A stretch of DNA of 64,000 nt from Zygnema cylindricum. Its lineage: Eukaryota; Streptophyta; Zygnematophyceae; Zygnematales; Zygnemataceae. The notes under the pieces were generated by a model. That model did not search any database. It was not told the origin of the DNA and worked only from the letters and a program-made list of their open reading frames with translations. The DNA lies in the NCBI GenBank assembly GCA_037447655.1, contig JBBHKE010002856.1:661565-725564 (forward strand). The letters are read 5' to 3'. The position numbers were made by a program, and so were the translations under genes. Below, piece by piece: positions 35,959 through 50,230 of this stretch; the first letter of the stretch is position 1, and each line of letters opens with the position of its first letter.

Positions 35959-38900
35959 TCAGTGTCTCTCGGGCCTTCTCTCGACTATTAGAGGCTCTTT
36001 CTTCTCCTGTTTCTTTTCATCCTCCACATTTCCCTCCGTAGATTTTCGTCCTGTCACGAGAATACTCCCACTACTGTTATCGAGTTCACTTGAGTTTGTT
36101 CTGTCTTCTTTAGGCTTTTCCTCCTCTATTGCCTCTCTAAGGTGGTTCTCCTGGAGTTTTCTCGCTTCAGTGTCATTGACCATTACAATCGGCTTAACAT
36201 CGTCATCCATACAAACTAAAGCTCCTTCTTCACTTTCATCAATTTGCTGTTCCTCTTTCAGTTTCTCCATGTCCTCTTCGTTCGTTTTCCGTGCTTCCTC
36301 ATACATTTGTTCGACCATAGGTTTCCAAAGACGAACACGGGCATTAATAAACCAATTAGAAACCTGGAAGTAAACAACACGCAAAATAAACATTTTTTTA
36401 AGCCAATTTTCTGTCAAATAAATCGAGCAGTTTTTTTAGGCTTGAAGCCTTGTCTTGTGAAAATTCATGTCAGATGTCTTGTTCAAATTTGATCAATACA
36501 GACAACAAGCAAAGTACACCGCTTTTTGTCCTGTGCAATTGAGACGAATGGGATTTTAGCATTTAAGTGAAGGAAAATAATAAGCCCGACAATTCAATGT
36601 GATCAGTATGTAATCTTGATTCAATAATGTAAATTACTGATGGACATTTTTAAGCTCATTTGAAAACAAAACAATCACTTTTTGGCATAGGGAATATAGT
36701 ACATAACATATGTGCGATTTTTTTTTACTATTTTCGACAGGACATTTCACATGCATGCATAGTTCAAAATTTGTGACTCTTTTCGTCTTGACTAAAAAGC
36801 ACTGGATACTAGATTCAGCTGTTGAAGGTTTAGGACATCAAATTAAGATAAAGTTACAACATATACCTGACTTCTCTTGAGTCCTGTTGCCCTTGCAAGG
36901 GTGACCTTATCATCGTCGGTAGGATACCTGTTTCAAACAAAAGAGTAGGGAGGATGATTTATTCCACTCTCTTTACCTCTGCATCAACCTGTTGTTGGTA
37001 TACATCAACCTGTTTCTGGGTTGTTTCGGTAATGGAACTAATATTGAACATATCCATGTCAAATTTGTCTTGGCCAAAAGAATGCTTCGGACAAATTCTG
37101 TTATAACTCCCTTTCAACAGGCGTGTGTCAGCTGCTTCTATAGTGAATAAACACAGCATAAGTTTGAAATTACTGACACTCTACACTGTCAGCTTTTAGA
37201 AATGGTGGACATTCTTGACACAAAATGGTCTTGCACATGCAGGAAAATGCTTGCAGATTACAGAACGGTGGACAATTTTCCCAGGAAAAGTTTCCTACGA
37301 GTGCAGAAAGGTACGCATTTTGATGAAGGGTAGAAAGTTTTTTAAGTTTTGTACAATATTTTACACCTTTATGAAGTAGTCGTGTGTGAATCTGGGTAAT
37401 TTTAACAAAAAAATGTTTTTTAAATTCAGGAAGTGATCAATGGAGCTTTATACGAGCGTTAAATAACAGTTGTCAAATTCAACAAGGAAAACTCTCGCAA
37501 GTGTAGGGACCTTCGGTAAAAGAATAGTGTTATAAATGCCGGTAAGTGTTATATGGAGCTCTATGCAAGCTTATGGTGAAAAGAATGGTGAAAAGATTTA
37601 AAAAAAGAAATAAGAAAATCGCTTACGGATGAAGGAAATGTTCAAACATCCACGCTCGTAGTAGTGAGACTGCTCGTTCAGGAAGGCCACGCTGTACTCG
37701 GCCATGAAGCTGTTGTCCCTCAAACCAGTTAATTTCCGAAGGCTGACACATCGCCAAACCATTCTCCAAAGCAAGATGCCGTTGAAGGTATTCCCTTTGT
37801 AAAATCTTTCCAGTTGGGTCCACAGATAATCCTCGACCAAAGCTAGATGCCAGACTAGCACACTCTTCAAGAGCTTGAGTGGTAGCCTGTGTCAAAGGCA
37901 GAGAGAGACAGAAATTTGGGGCATGAATAATAATTACGTTTGGATCAACTTAAAATTTTCAATTTTGTCTGAAAATCCTCGATTTCCATGGATGGAAGAG
38001 GTGATAATGTTTACTGCAACAATACAAGTGTTTTAAGAGTTTGAATTCTCCTTTTGAGAGTGACTACAGAACTGCCCGAACCTGATTTGACCTTCCGCAA
38101 ATGCCAGGAAAAACAGTTACCAAAGTTGATGGTTTAGTTGCTATCTTAGGAACTTAAAATGGATTTCCTTAAGACTCCAAAAGTCAACATACAGTGTTTT
38201 CTTACAAACTGAGGCCCTTGCCCCTCCACCTTCAATTTGTTCCCAAACTCTCGCTGAGTCGTATGATGATACAAGATCCTTTTTATTTGACTTCCGTGGA
38301 AAAATAAGTTTTTTAAAGAAAGAAGGATGGACAGAAGGAAAGCTCCACTGACCTGAATTTCCTCTTTGACAGCATCTTTTAGACGCCGAAAACACCGTGA
38401 CATCGCAAGACGTGGAGCACTCGTGTAAGAGGCAGCTGTCCTAGAACCGCCTTCTTGCTCAAAGCTAAGCTCCACTGACCGTAACTGCTCACAATAACGC
38501 TTGTACTTTTTTTTCACCTATTTAAAGTAAATCAGGCGAAATTCAAACAAGGCATAGTACGATTAAAACTGGGTTCAAGAGTGCTTAACAATGGTACTTC
38601 GCTGTGAGTACCTTTCTATTGTTTTTTTTGAAGGGGAGGGAATTGGCAATAACTGATGAAATTCCGTGATGACGGTGTGTACTTACCTCAAGCAACATAC
38701 CAATGACAGCCGCCCTTCTTGCAAGAAGCTCGTCCTTAGTGAGGTGAGCCAATTGAGGCCTTCCCTTTTGCTGACTCCTTGACGGCGTCACACATTCCTC
38801 ACTGTCATGACTAATTTCTCCATTGATGAATTTTTCATCTTGATCCCCAGCTTTTTTTGACTCCATACTACTGACTATTGAAGATAAAACTCCGTTCCGG

Positions 38901-41900
38901 AGCAATTTTTCCCGACCTTGTTTAGTTGCACAACTGAGATCTGTTCCTTCGCTACAAGCTGGTCGGTTTTCAAGGATTACGGTGTCCGATTCATTTATCC
39001 TCCCATCTGAAGTCTCTTCACCATTAGTACATTCTTTCATTCTACTCGTCATCGCCAAAGCACTTTTATCCTCGATCGACCTCCCTTTACTTTGAGATTT
39101 CTTCTCTCTCCAGCCTTTGTCTTTTCTGACAAGGCTTCCCTCTGATTCAGCTGTACAAACCTCTCTCAGAAGGTCTTGTGCCGCTGCAAATTTTTGAGAT
39201 CCTGCTAATGGAGCTCCTAATGGAATTGGTAATAAATTTACACTCGATGAAAGGCCAACTAAATCGTCGTTTGCTTCCATCTGATTGACCTCACCAGATC
39301 TTGGAAGAAGAGGGGCATTTCTCTCCTCAGTTGTTATCGTTGTCTGTAGCTCAGATTGTCCCCAATTATCGCGAGGTCTGGCTTCAACATGTCTATTATT
39401 TATATACTCGTTTGAAAACTGTCCTCCTACCAACGCATTTTCAGAAGGATACTGGCGACGATGATCTGGAACATTAGGTGAAGGCTTAACCTCTCTGACT
39501 TCTTGCATATAAAAAGGACCTCTATTCTGTCCTCTATATGCATTTAAATCAGGATTTGTCTCTTCTTGACCGGGTACTCTCCCTCCAAATGGGCTTGCTC
39601 CTGGGGGAAGTTGTACACCTTGTTTTGCCCTCTTAGGAGAGGTTACAAATGATTTTACTGGGTGAAAACCGACACTTTCTGCTGATGGTCTCCCCCTTCC
39701 TTCCCCACCACCTCCCTCTCTCCCTCCTGAACCATTCTTGAATTGAAAAGGTTCATTATGAGAACCTCCTGGTACCTGACACTCTTCTGGCCTCGACGTT
39801 CTTAATCTACGTTTAACTCCCAGGTTTTGCGAAGATCCTGACCTTCCTAATCCATCCACTCCTTGCCTACCGCCTTCCACAATAGAGACTCTTCCTCCTC
39901 CTTGTTCCTGACGAGGCCACATGCCTTGAGCCCATTCTAAATTCTCGTTAACATTCTGAACTAGACCATGTTCCTCGCTATTCCCATGGACTTGTCTCCC
40001 AGTAATTGTTTCACCTAACGTCCCACTGTCTATTCCTCTGATCCACTGTCCTGAATTTTCAGGAGTATTTCCACGCAAGTATTGCCATCCATTTCCAGAC
40101 AAATTTTCCTCTCCATCACCTGCGAATCCCTGTCCATGATCCACAGTATAATGGGGTGTCCAAGGATCATTTGTAGACTGGCCATATAATTGATCTCTCA
40201 AGGCATTTAGTTGGGATATCGGGTAGTTTCCCACTTGTAGTTGATCACCATTAACTACAACACTTGCAGGCTGGTTGAATTCATTATTTGTCATCTGTTG
40301 CCTGATTATCGGTACGGTAAGATGACTTTCATCTATACTCCATCTGGGTTCCGTACCCTGGGTAGTCGAGTCATATGTTGGAAAGACGAAGGCATGAGAT
40401 AGAGAATTGTCTGTAAGCATCAATTACAAACAAGGCCATAATCAGTTCCGGAACCCATTACTTGGGATTCAGGCCTGAATACAAGCAAAAGACATGACCA
40501 ATTTTGCATCACGTTAGCTGATTGTAATTCCCAATTGCTTATGTCAAAGAATTGAGAGCCAGTGTACATGTTCTACTGTCAGCCAGCAAAACCATTACTA
40601 CCACAATAATTGTGAATCTCACAGTAATGAAAACTCATAAGTCAAGAATATCCGACAAAACAAGGTACCAAATTTATTAGTATTACCCAAAAGCATAAGG
40701 ATGTATCATTCATAGATCATCAATTAGCCCATTGTTTTGCTCCGTTTTGTGGTCAATGAATCAAAAACATACACAACAACCAAACTTAGCAGTATGACCC
40801 ATTAAAACAATCTAAGCGTAAAGGCTAATTTAGTCTTAATAACGTTTTTGTGTCGAAAAAAAACATCAACAGTACACCATGAATCGCTATTAGCATTAAT
40901 AACTCTAATTCGGCGCCCCCAAAATTTGACCCTTGAACATAAAATAGTATTAATAACACTATTTTTTTTTTTACGTTGATATAAGTGGCCGACCAACATA
41001 CCTGCATGTAATGTTTGTCCATAAGTGTGGTCGGTGCTTGTAGGCATCTGAGTAGAAACATACACCACGATATAAGTCAATTGTCCTCTCCCAGTCCTCT
41101 CCCAGCTCTATTATACCTGATTGCTTCTCTATTGCCTCAAACATTCTTTTCCAACTTACTTACGATATGTACAATGTTAACAAAACACATCCTCACCTGC
41201 TCAGCAGGCACGGTGACAAGGTAAGAAATGGGTCCAGACGACGACTCTCTCCCGGTAGTCAAAGATGAGCCCATACCCAAGGGAGTTGTATTCTGGGTAA
41301 GTGAAATATGGTGTCTTTCGTTCGACTGAGTCCCATGAGCTCCACCTGATCTCATGTACAAATCGGATAAAGGTAGCGCTCCTTCAGACGAGTAGTTAAA
41401 ATCGTGTTGCATTTGTCCTCCGATGTTTCCCAGGCTTCCTCGGGGGGAGCCTAAAGAGGTACTGGTCATGGATTGGCTACCTGAAAGGCCAGTTGGTGAT
41501 GCAAGGTATAAGGACTGGAGATGGTTATTAATTGTAGACGTAACCCAAGGCTGTTGGAGTCCACTATTTCCACTCGGTGGGTCTGAGTGAGGGACAGGAA
41601 CAAGAATTCCCGCTACCATTCCTGGAAGATATGTTGCAGTGGAAGACTGAGTTTGAAGCTCTTCACGAGCTCCATCTATACCTTTGTCATGTGAAGAATG
41701 GGAGGCGTAAACCTGCTGTTGACCTGGCAAAAAGACCGGTACAAAAAAGTATATTAGTTATTGACTGCGTTTAAGTCGACAACCCAAAACACGAAGGGGT
41801 CAATCGGCAATAAGCCACCAGTATGGTATTTTTTAAGACAAAGACAGACTGCTGGAAGTCGTCATAAGTTTGAAAGTAAGAAGTTTGATCGAATGACAAA

Positions 41901-44900
41901 CATTGGAAAGACACCCTGCCAAGGTCTTATCTTCCGATTGTGAATAAATTTCCAGTGTTAGACAGCTTTGGTTTCCCAAATTTGTTATAATCTAGTGCTG
42001 ATTGAATCACAAACAATCACACACAACAGGACAGGCTCACCTTGCCAAGATTGTAATGTTCCTCCACTCGTGTTATGTTGCTTTTGCTGAAATTGCTTAT
42101 TATGAATTTGACTCACAGGGGAGAAACCACTCCTGCTCCCTATTGGTTGCCACGATGTCTGGCCATCCGATTTCAGCGCTTGATAGTTTCCCCCATTATT
42201 CGAGATTCTGTCATTCGCCTGCATAAAGTATCATTAAACATTAAAGCTAAGTTACTATGTAGGGTAATATCCAAGTTCTAGGGTAATATCCAAGTTCTGT
42301 TACAGACATGGAAGTGCTGAGTCGGAAGCTAATCGAAAGTGAAATTTAACAGTCATCTGCTAAGCAGGAGAAAGAACCTACTTTCAAACTGATCTGATGA
42401 ATTAAGTTACAGATGCAGTACTGGAAGCAGGTAAAGTTTGACACCAAATACGAATAAGCTGTTTAAATTTGACTGTAAAGTGGTAATATTAGAATTGAAG
42501 CTTTGAATCGACCTAAGCAGGAGGATCACCGTGTTTTACTATTTAAGCAGTCATTGAAAACGTCAAGTGGGTAATGCATGACAAAGTTTTTTACAATAGT
42601 AAAACTTGCAGGAGGCTTTAATTGTATGTAACAGATAGAATAGGGCTACTTTTCTCTTCTTGATTTGGTCTAAACTTCATGACTAATGTTGAAATTCACA
42701 CAGAAGATGTCACGTGATGAGCACTTTCTGTATCAGAAAAATGTATATGAGTCTGGACAAGTGTTTTCTTTGTTGCCATACCTGTTGTGGTGGCTGTACC
42801 CCATTTACTGTGTGCAATCCATAACCCTGCAGAAAGATGCGTTCAGAATATTGACAATTTTCCATCAGTAATATAAATATGTATGAGTAGTTCGTAGTAA
42901 AACTTACACTCATGAAAATCACATTAATCAACCAAGCCAGGATTGGTCCAGTGCACAATTTACCATCTATACTTCACACCACATATAGGACAAAATATTG
43001 AGTTTCTGTGAATTCACAGGTGCAACCAAATTAATGGTGTAAGACAGGCGTATGTTTCCAAAAATGCTCTGCAGCAATAAAGGCGCCGTGACACGAGGGC
43101 TTAAGAATTTGCAAATATTGCGAGGCTGGGGGAGGCATCGGCAACAGAGTTTGGGTGATGTATGTGCAGTCAAGGGTTGAAGAAAGACCTGCAATGAATT
43201 CATGCTTTCTGAAGGTTGTCCAAGACCTGGAGAATTTGGAGATGGAGTGACATTAAGTTGAGCCAGCAGCTGCTGATACCATTCTATGGCTTGCTGCTGC
43301 TGAAGCTCCTCAGCTTTATCCTTCATTTGACTACCAACTTCTGACACAGTATTGTTAGAACTAAATTTCTGATCCTGTGTTGAAAAGTTTCCAGTAGCAT
43401 GTGTAGACAGAGACTCCATGCTTCCATGAGCATGCTCCATGACTCCTTGCCCAGACTGTATCCTCGTCTGTCTCTCTCCATCCATGTCCAATTGCAACTG
43501 GCCATACTGCTGAAAGACATTTTGCTGATACAGTTGCGATGGATCTTGATGGGAGACAGAATCGTTTCTCGATCTATGCAAATGCGATTGTTGTGGATTC
43601 CCTGATTGTAACTGAGACCCTTGGTGCTTGTGACTTGGACCCAGATTTCTGCTTGAATTTGACAATTGTCCCCCTTGTTGCTGTTGTTGTCGGAGACGTT
43701 GCTTATGATGAGGCTGGGAATTTGGGTTTTGCAAAACCCGTTGTAATGGATTCTCGTGGATGACATGTGGTGTGTTTGGAGCTGGATGAAAATCTTCCAC
43801 CTGGGATAGAAAAAAATGAATACCGGCTTTATTAAAAAGCGCGATGGTAACCATCTGAGTCCATGGGAACCAAAAGAGGCAGCAATGCTAAAACTGAAAA
43901 AATATATGTGGAAGCAAACAAAAAAGATAAGCACGGCAAAGCAGCGAACACACAGAAAAAGGACCAGTAAAACAACGACATCCAAAGAAGCAACAAACAC
44001 CTAAGAAAAGACTTGACAGAGTGCGGACGTATAAGTTTAAGACCCATTTTCATTTGACAACAAACAAAACGCAACGAGTTCAATGACCCAAGCCGACTTT
44101 GAGGACTGGTGGGTGGGCAAAACAAGAACACCCATGGTCGTCGCAAGACAGAGAGGAGTGGAGAAAGAAAAGAGAGGGAGAGAAGAAAGAGGGTAAGTGG
44201 AAGGGAGAGAGGGGAGAAGGATGAAAGTGAGAGAGAAACTGAGAGGGAGGCAAAAGGAAAAAAGATAGACTGGGTGTGTCAGTAGGATATACTAGTTTGA
44301 CAATGGTACTTTATGAGACCATGGCAACTGCTTAAGGAATCAATAAATGTCAGAAATCAACTGTGGCTTAAAAGCTTTTCCACTTTCTACTTACATTCTC
44401 ATTGTTTCTCCCCAGTACAAATTCTGTCAGTATGATCAGTATATGACGTCATCATTAAGAACAATAAATAAGTGAGGCAGTAAAGCTAAATAGAGCGTCC
44501 ATTTCTAAAGCTATGAACTCATATGGAAGCCCCACTGTGATTATATGCCCTGCACCTTACATTTTTCAAAAGGGCATACAAGAAAACATGCTACTATTCA
44601 AGGTATATCACAGATTCAAACTGATTATATTTCTTGTACTATTTCCCTGAACGATTTTCAATGACAAGTTTCATCAAAAGCCCAAACTCCATAAAAAAAT
44701 CAAGTTATCAGCAAACATCCTACATAGTATCCTTATTTGTTGAACCTACAAGGTTGAATGCAACGCACACACGTGTTAAAGGCCCTGCAAATTTCTTCGA
44801 GCATCATACCTGCTTTCCAGTACTGCCGCATGTCAAGTACATGCCATCTTCTTCTTCTCTGAAGTCCATTCCTGCAAAATTATTTTTGGCACACATTAGC

Positions 44901-45938
44901 GACATAGAGCCATTTCTTCAAAGGGAAAATGGAAATCATAATTTTTCGCAAACTGACTTCTCTAAATCTCCAATAGTTTACATGTACAAAAATATGTCTG
45001 CAGTTTATCACCCGTCTAGGCCAGAACCTATCCAGAGTATTCGTTGCAGAAACCATTGGAACACATGAAAAGTCAAACCAGTACGGACGACCTGACCTGA
45101 TGATGTGATTGACTAGCTAAACACAGTCAAGATATGGCATGTGATATTCAAAATGTTTACACAGATTGCGTGTGATATTCATAATTGTTACACGGGCATT
45201 GTCATTGCCAGGTACCCTTCTTGATTGGATTTTCTACAAGACCAATGTTCACTTGCAAAGGTTCACCTGCAGCTTTAACCAAACCCTCTTGTGTCTCCAG
45301 CCTGCAGAGAATTCCTTGCAAATAGAGATAGTTTTCATTAAAAATAACTTCAATTTTGAGATTTCTGAGCAGTAGTAATGTCCCCCACCTGCTGAAACAG
45401 ACTCTCGATGATTGCGAAGAGCCATCCAATTTTTGACTGCGGCATCATGGGCAGTTTGTAACTCCTCTCCCTCATGTTCCCCCGCTCTTGGTATTATAAC
45501 TCTCGCCACATTATTTATTGGTGGATCTGCAGCCTTGAGGCTCTGCACGTGGTAAAGACTCCCAGAATCATTTGATTGGAGCTGCTGAAGCTGGTTACCT
45601 TCTCTAGAAGTGCCTGTTGTAATTACTTGGTAAGCTCCATTTGACAGTGTAGGAGCCTCCACTGGTGAGAGAACACAATTTGCCGTGGGTACAAAGAACG
45701 ACGAGCCTGGCCATAATGTGTCACTATCCGGGGTTGGAGGTACCAAAATAGAAGAGGAATTGTCAAAAAGAGGTGCTTGTATGAGACTATATATTTGATT
45801 TTCTCCTGAGATCAGCTCCCCACTTCCAATGGGAGAAGGGGAATGCGGAAATGAAATAAGGCTCGATGATATTTGATCCTGGAGGTTGTTGAGCTCATGC
45901 ATATAATTTGAGCCCGGATAAATAGCAGAGTAAGCCAT
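35959..45938 (-). CDS. BEL1-like (BELL-class TALE) homeodomain transcription factor
   Basis: Nuclear transcription factor of the BELL group, which heterodimerises with KNOX TALE proteins in plant development. Exons on the minus strand: 45938-45389, 44871-44810, 43800-43189, 42826-42782, 42218-42041, 41723-41197, 41047-41002, 40410-38687, 38517-38353, 37886-37627, 36927-36867 and 36363-35959. All phases agree and total 1,544 codons plus stop. The N-terminal two thirds are Gln/Ser/Gly-rich. A SKY-like motif ([16 protein letters not shown]) lies near 39150-39200. The BELL domain spans [32 protein letters not shown] and [19 protein letters not shown]. The linker reads [20 protein letters not shown], leading into the homeodomain with the TALE-type PYP insertion (HPYPTDDDK) and recognition helix [16 protein letters not shown]. 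The acidic tail ends RRPERH-stop. The protein is far longer than the roughly 400-800 residues usual for flowering-plant BELLs. The donor of exon three (CAG|GTCTTT) is the weakest junction. Confidence 0.92.
40872..40912 (+). repeat. Solitary end of a GTACACC-family MITE
   Basis: GTACACCATGAATCGCTATT followed by AGCATTAATAACTC matches the family terminus. The matching second end was not found. It lies in a BELL intron. Confidence 0.45.
43843..43945 (+). repeat. Dispersed repeat in a BELL intron
   Basis: GATGGTAACCATCTGAGTCC and following bases are the reverse complement of 23150-23262 (GTTCCCATGGACTCAAATGG, TTTTCAGTTTTGGCATTGCC). It begins with the short palindrome GATGGTAACCATC. Confidence 0.65.
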
Positions 45939-48900
45939 GACCAACTTTGGCTTCTCTTCAAATCAGCTCTTCAGTTTCCGCAACACGATTTCGCATATTC
46001 TAGTTCTATTCACTATTTTTACTTTAACATTGAAAATGGAATGTTCAAGGACACCTGAACTCAGAAAAGACTATCCACAACTAAAACGTTTAAATACGTC
46101 GTTTGCATTTTTTGTGCACCTTCTAAACCGTAATTATTTAATCATAAGATGGTTGACCACATGGGCAACAGGCAGAGTGAATGCCGAGTAGCAAACTTCT
46201 CAAACCCCTGCTGAATGTAGAAATGTGAAGCCAGAAAATGATTTAGAGCAATAACTTGGCTACCGACAAGAAGACAATACGAGCCGAGGTTCATATAACG
46301 TGGCTATCATGTCTCCTTATAAAACACTCTTTTGCACTTTAAGCCACATGAGATGTAATCTGTCTGGTTGTCGAGGATGACTTCACTAAATCACTGTCCT
46401 GCTCACACAAAAAGACGAGCAAAGTTGGCATATATTAGAGTTGAGGCAAAAACAGACATTGTGGTTATTCTTTGTTCCCAAATCCTCATCACAACACAAT
46501 GATTCCAACAAATAAATTCGACATGTTCGCAGCAGATCTACTAGGTGGCTCCAGACGACTGCAAATTTGAAAATTTCACCACCACACATCCAGTTATGCC
46601 AAGGCCCACTTTGCGCATCGGGTTACTTCCAAAAATAAGACTCTTATCTTTCCGTATATGATCCTCAACCAACTAACACCCAATGGTTACCTGTCAATGC
46701 CATTGCCTACTTTATCTTCCTACTAAGCTTCTAGCGATAGATTAAGTGCATGGCTAAAACAGTTTCATTTTGACTCTATGTATACCTCGATTGTTTCAGC
46801 TACAAGCTTTCTTACTAGTTTAAGAGTGGTACATGAATTGTTAATCGCGGTGGAAGGAGTTTGATTCGTCCGCTATTAATAGCAGAATGAAAACTTACTT
46901 ATTAGAAAATACCATGAATCCCGATGATGTGTCTGTGAACTAATGAATCAAGCCAGTAATGAAAATGATTAATTCATAATTTTCCTTCAGTAATTGTTCA
47001 AACATGCATTTTTAAAGTTTTACTCGTAAGTTCAGTAAGGTTGGAGCCTGTGGAACTAAATATCCCCGAAAGAAATGCTTTCAGAAACATAATTTTTGAT
47101 ATGGTTTATTGCTCTTCTCCAAAAATGTGAGTGAACATCTAAAAAGGATGAAGGTGACATAATGAGTTGAAGAAAAGTTCAATCTTCTGGAGATAAAGCT
47201 AATCCAATCACCAGATTGGGTGAATGGGGAAACAAAAAGTAAAAAAATTGCACACAATGTGCCTATTCTATCTGTTCTACGATCATAAAGTTAGAAAACA
47301 TGCAAATTGTTTATTTTGTCAAGATGGCAACTGTAAGGGGTTACACCAGCTTGCAGGATAATCGTTTTTTTTATTGTTGAATATGCATAAACGACCTAAG
47401 AGTTCATCTCCCAGTTTCACATAAGCACATGGCTCAATTTCGCCAATGACCTAACAATCAGTTTATAAAAACTAAAAATAAAAATTCTGTCTCTTAATGT
47501 GAAAATTGTTACCTTTCAATTATTGCGAAGTTCGATCACACCTCTTCCGTAAAGAAATCATGCGTTAAATAGAGATGATTCCTTTTAATTCCTCAGTGAT
47601 TATGCCAAAAAACGTATTCTATATCTGATTTTGGATATTATCCGCCTCCGGTTCAAAAAATCTAGATTTTACAGCAATCCAATTCATAGTAGCAGTACTA
47701 TTCAACTTTCAATCTAACAATACTATCATTATTCAGAAGGTTGGTCTACAAATAACACATTAAAATCCACAAATTTTAATGTAAAATGGCCACCGTCGCA
47801 TATCTCTGAATTCGACTACAAAATATCTATGATTTTACCACTTTTTGGTGCGGAAACAAGCCCATACATCTTTGTTTTTCCTTGTAATTATCACATAGTC
47901 CTCCTACCTTTAGGTAATTTGTCACATTTTAAATTATTGAAACATTTTTATCATGAGTGAATCATCAGCTCAAATTTCAGCAGTTTCCAGAAGTAAAATC
48001 GTACTTTTGGAAGAGACAGGGTGAACTTACACAGAAAAAAGGATTCGAGTACAGGCAAAGAAATGTAGAAGAGTGTCCATGAAGTCAACAAGACAGAAAA
48101 ATGTCGTCCAGCTGTGTAAAAACAACGGCTTGCAGGAAAAGAAAGAGACGGAAAGCAACAAGGTGTAAAATTTCCAGCAAGGAAATGTGGAAAGCGACCG
48201 CCGTCACAGAAACCCTAATGGAAAACGTGAGCGGCCTTCTAATGAAAGTCATGTCTATCTCTGCTTTGTAATCACGGAGAGGGCAGAAGCTGCTGAAGCT
48301 CCGGTTTGAACTAGGAATTTGAGCCGTCCGATTTTTTCTAGTCAGATGATAAAAGGATCGACGGCAGATACAGAATGCCCATTACTAGGTTTGCGCACGT
48401 GGCGACGGAACTGGAGATTCTCGGCTCTGGAAATGAACCGTTCGATGCTTCTGTAGCATTTGTCGATGAGATCGACGGTAATCAGCGCTTGTTTCGTTCC
48501 CTTTCCTGCGGGATGTGAAGTTGCTGGAATCTGCTAACAGGAGACATCTTCACCGTTCGATTCATAAATCGCCGTACATTAAAAAATCGACGGGAGAGAT
48601 CATGCATTCCATCGGCGTCGGGGTCCTCGTAGCACCGGCGTCAAATGGGGCCATCGTACCGTACTTCTTTGACTTTTCCCTCCAATTACTGGTGAGACCA
48701 GCCCGAAGGCAGGGAACCGGTGGTTCTGTTCTCGAGTGTCGGTCCTGTCTGTGATTGGATGATGGATATTTTTGATCGGGTCGCAGGAGTGATCTTTTTG
48801 AGTTTTGGTGTCGGTCGTGAAAAGGTGGTGGTTCTACAGTGGCTTAATTTTGACTTGGCGTTCTATGTTGAGTGTGTAGCTGATGCTGTTTCTTTTCGTA

Positions 48901-49870
48901 AAAGAATCATAACAGCTCAGGAAATTGACATAGATCTGTACTTTTGTACGTATGAGTGTACAAAAATTTGGCAGTTGGGCACACGTGATACCTACGTGTC
49001 TCTAGATGTGATAGGAAGTCATCCAACTGGATCGGGTTCATGTCGGACAGGTATTACTGCTTTTAGGCTGTAGCTCGTAGATCTCGCGGTCTACCCTTTT
49101 GTGAACGTAATCGGACGGCATCGGACCCGAATCTTGGCGTTTTCGCTAGTGGACAACATATGCGATCGATATTCTGACCATCATGTCTCAGCCAACTGGG
49201 AGTTGACACTATGACGCCCAAGGTAACACGCATGGAACCACAGTAACAAACGGGGAAAAGTTATAACAAACAGGGATGAATCGCCCATATCTACGGCGAT
49301 GTGTCTCAACAGTCAACACAGATTTTCCTACCATAGAATCAAATCGGAAGCCCCCGGTTTTCCGCTTTTAGAACCGGCAGGGATCCCGGTTTTACTCCAT
49401 AGTTGTCGACGCACGAAACGAACGAACGAATACTACGCACGATACGCATTTAACGATGAAAAAAATGTTATAAAATGCGTACCTGACTATGTACCAGTAC
49501 ATTTCCGTACATTTTATGATTTTTGAAAGTTTCAAATTTCAAATTTTCGATACGGCATACGCTAAAAAATAGTGAAGTGAAAAAACCAGCGACGAAGCGT
49601 TATCACCGTTGAACTACAATATGGACCAGCGACTAGGCTGTTTCGTCGCTGATTCAACATGGCGTTATTATAACATGTCAATAATAAAAAAATACAAGTT
49701 CACATGGAAGAGAAAAAAAACCATCTTTCTATTGACTTGCGAATGTTACACCATGCCAACAATGAAAAAATTCAGGTTCACATTAAAGCACAAAAAAAAT
49801 CATCTTTGCATTAATTTGTAGGACATGGTTTTGTTTTCACATTAAAATTATCTTTCCTTACTGTAAATCT
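45939..49870. other. BELL upstream region, no gene recognised
   Basis: Nearly 4 kb with no convincing coding region on either strand. Expected to hold the promoter and 5' UTR of the minus-strand BELL gene. ORFs at 48515-49073 (plus) are short and unrecognised. Confidence 0.5.
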
Positions 49871-49872
49871 CT

Positions 49873-50230
49873 CTACTCCAAATCTAGGTCAAACATGCCA
49901 TCATGAAAAACCTCCTTCCCTTCCTCCCCTACCTCCCCTTCCTCTTCCCCCCATGCTACCATGGCCTCTTCATTACTGATATCCCTGGTCTTGTGTAACA
50001 ATCTAAGATTGCTAAAGACCCATACCAGATCTTTGGCCATATTAGCTGTAAGCATGTTTCTTTTCTTAGAGTGAATATGGTCATAGGTTGACCAATTCCT
50101 CTCGCATGCGCTGGCAACTGAGCATTGGGCTGCAACTCTGAGACCTCCATTGGTCCACAAAGTAGGCAGCTCAAACGAAGCCCTTGGGATAACCTTGACC
50201 CCTTTGTGTTTCAACAATAATAACTGCAAC
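49873..50230 (-). pseudogene. hAT transposase C-terminal (dimerisation) fragment
   Basis: The minus-strand frame reads RVAAQCSVASACERNWSTYD then HIHSKKRNMLTANMAKDLVW. This matches the hAT-family C-terminal dimerisation region, including the hallmark CERNWSTYDxIHSKKRN. Only this end of the transposase is present; the acidic tail ends FDLDLE-stop. Its upstream side is cut at the edge of the LTR near 50230, so it is a remnant. Confidence 0.8.

Noticed and set aside
43323-44000. 225-codon minus-strand ORF overlapping BELL exon three
   Set aside because: A shadow frame of the Gln-rich exon that runs on into the intron; the exon frame with [11 protein letters not shown] is supported by phase and splice sites.
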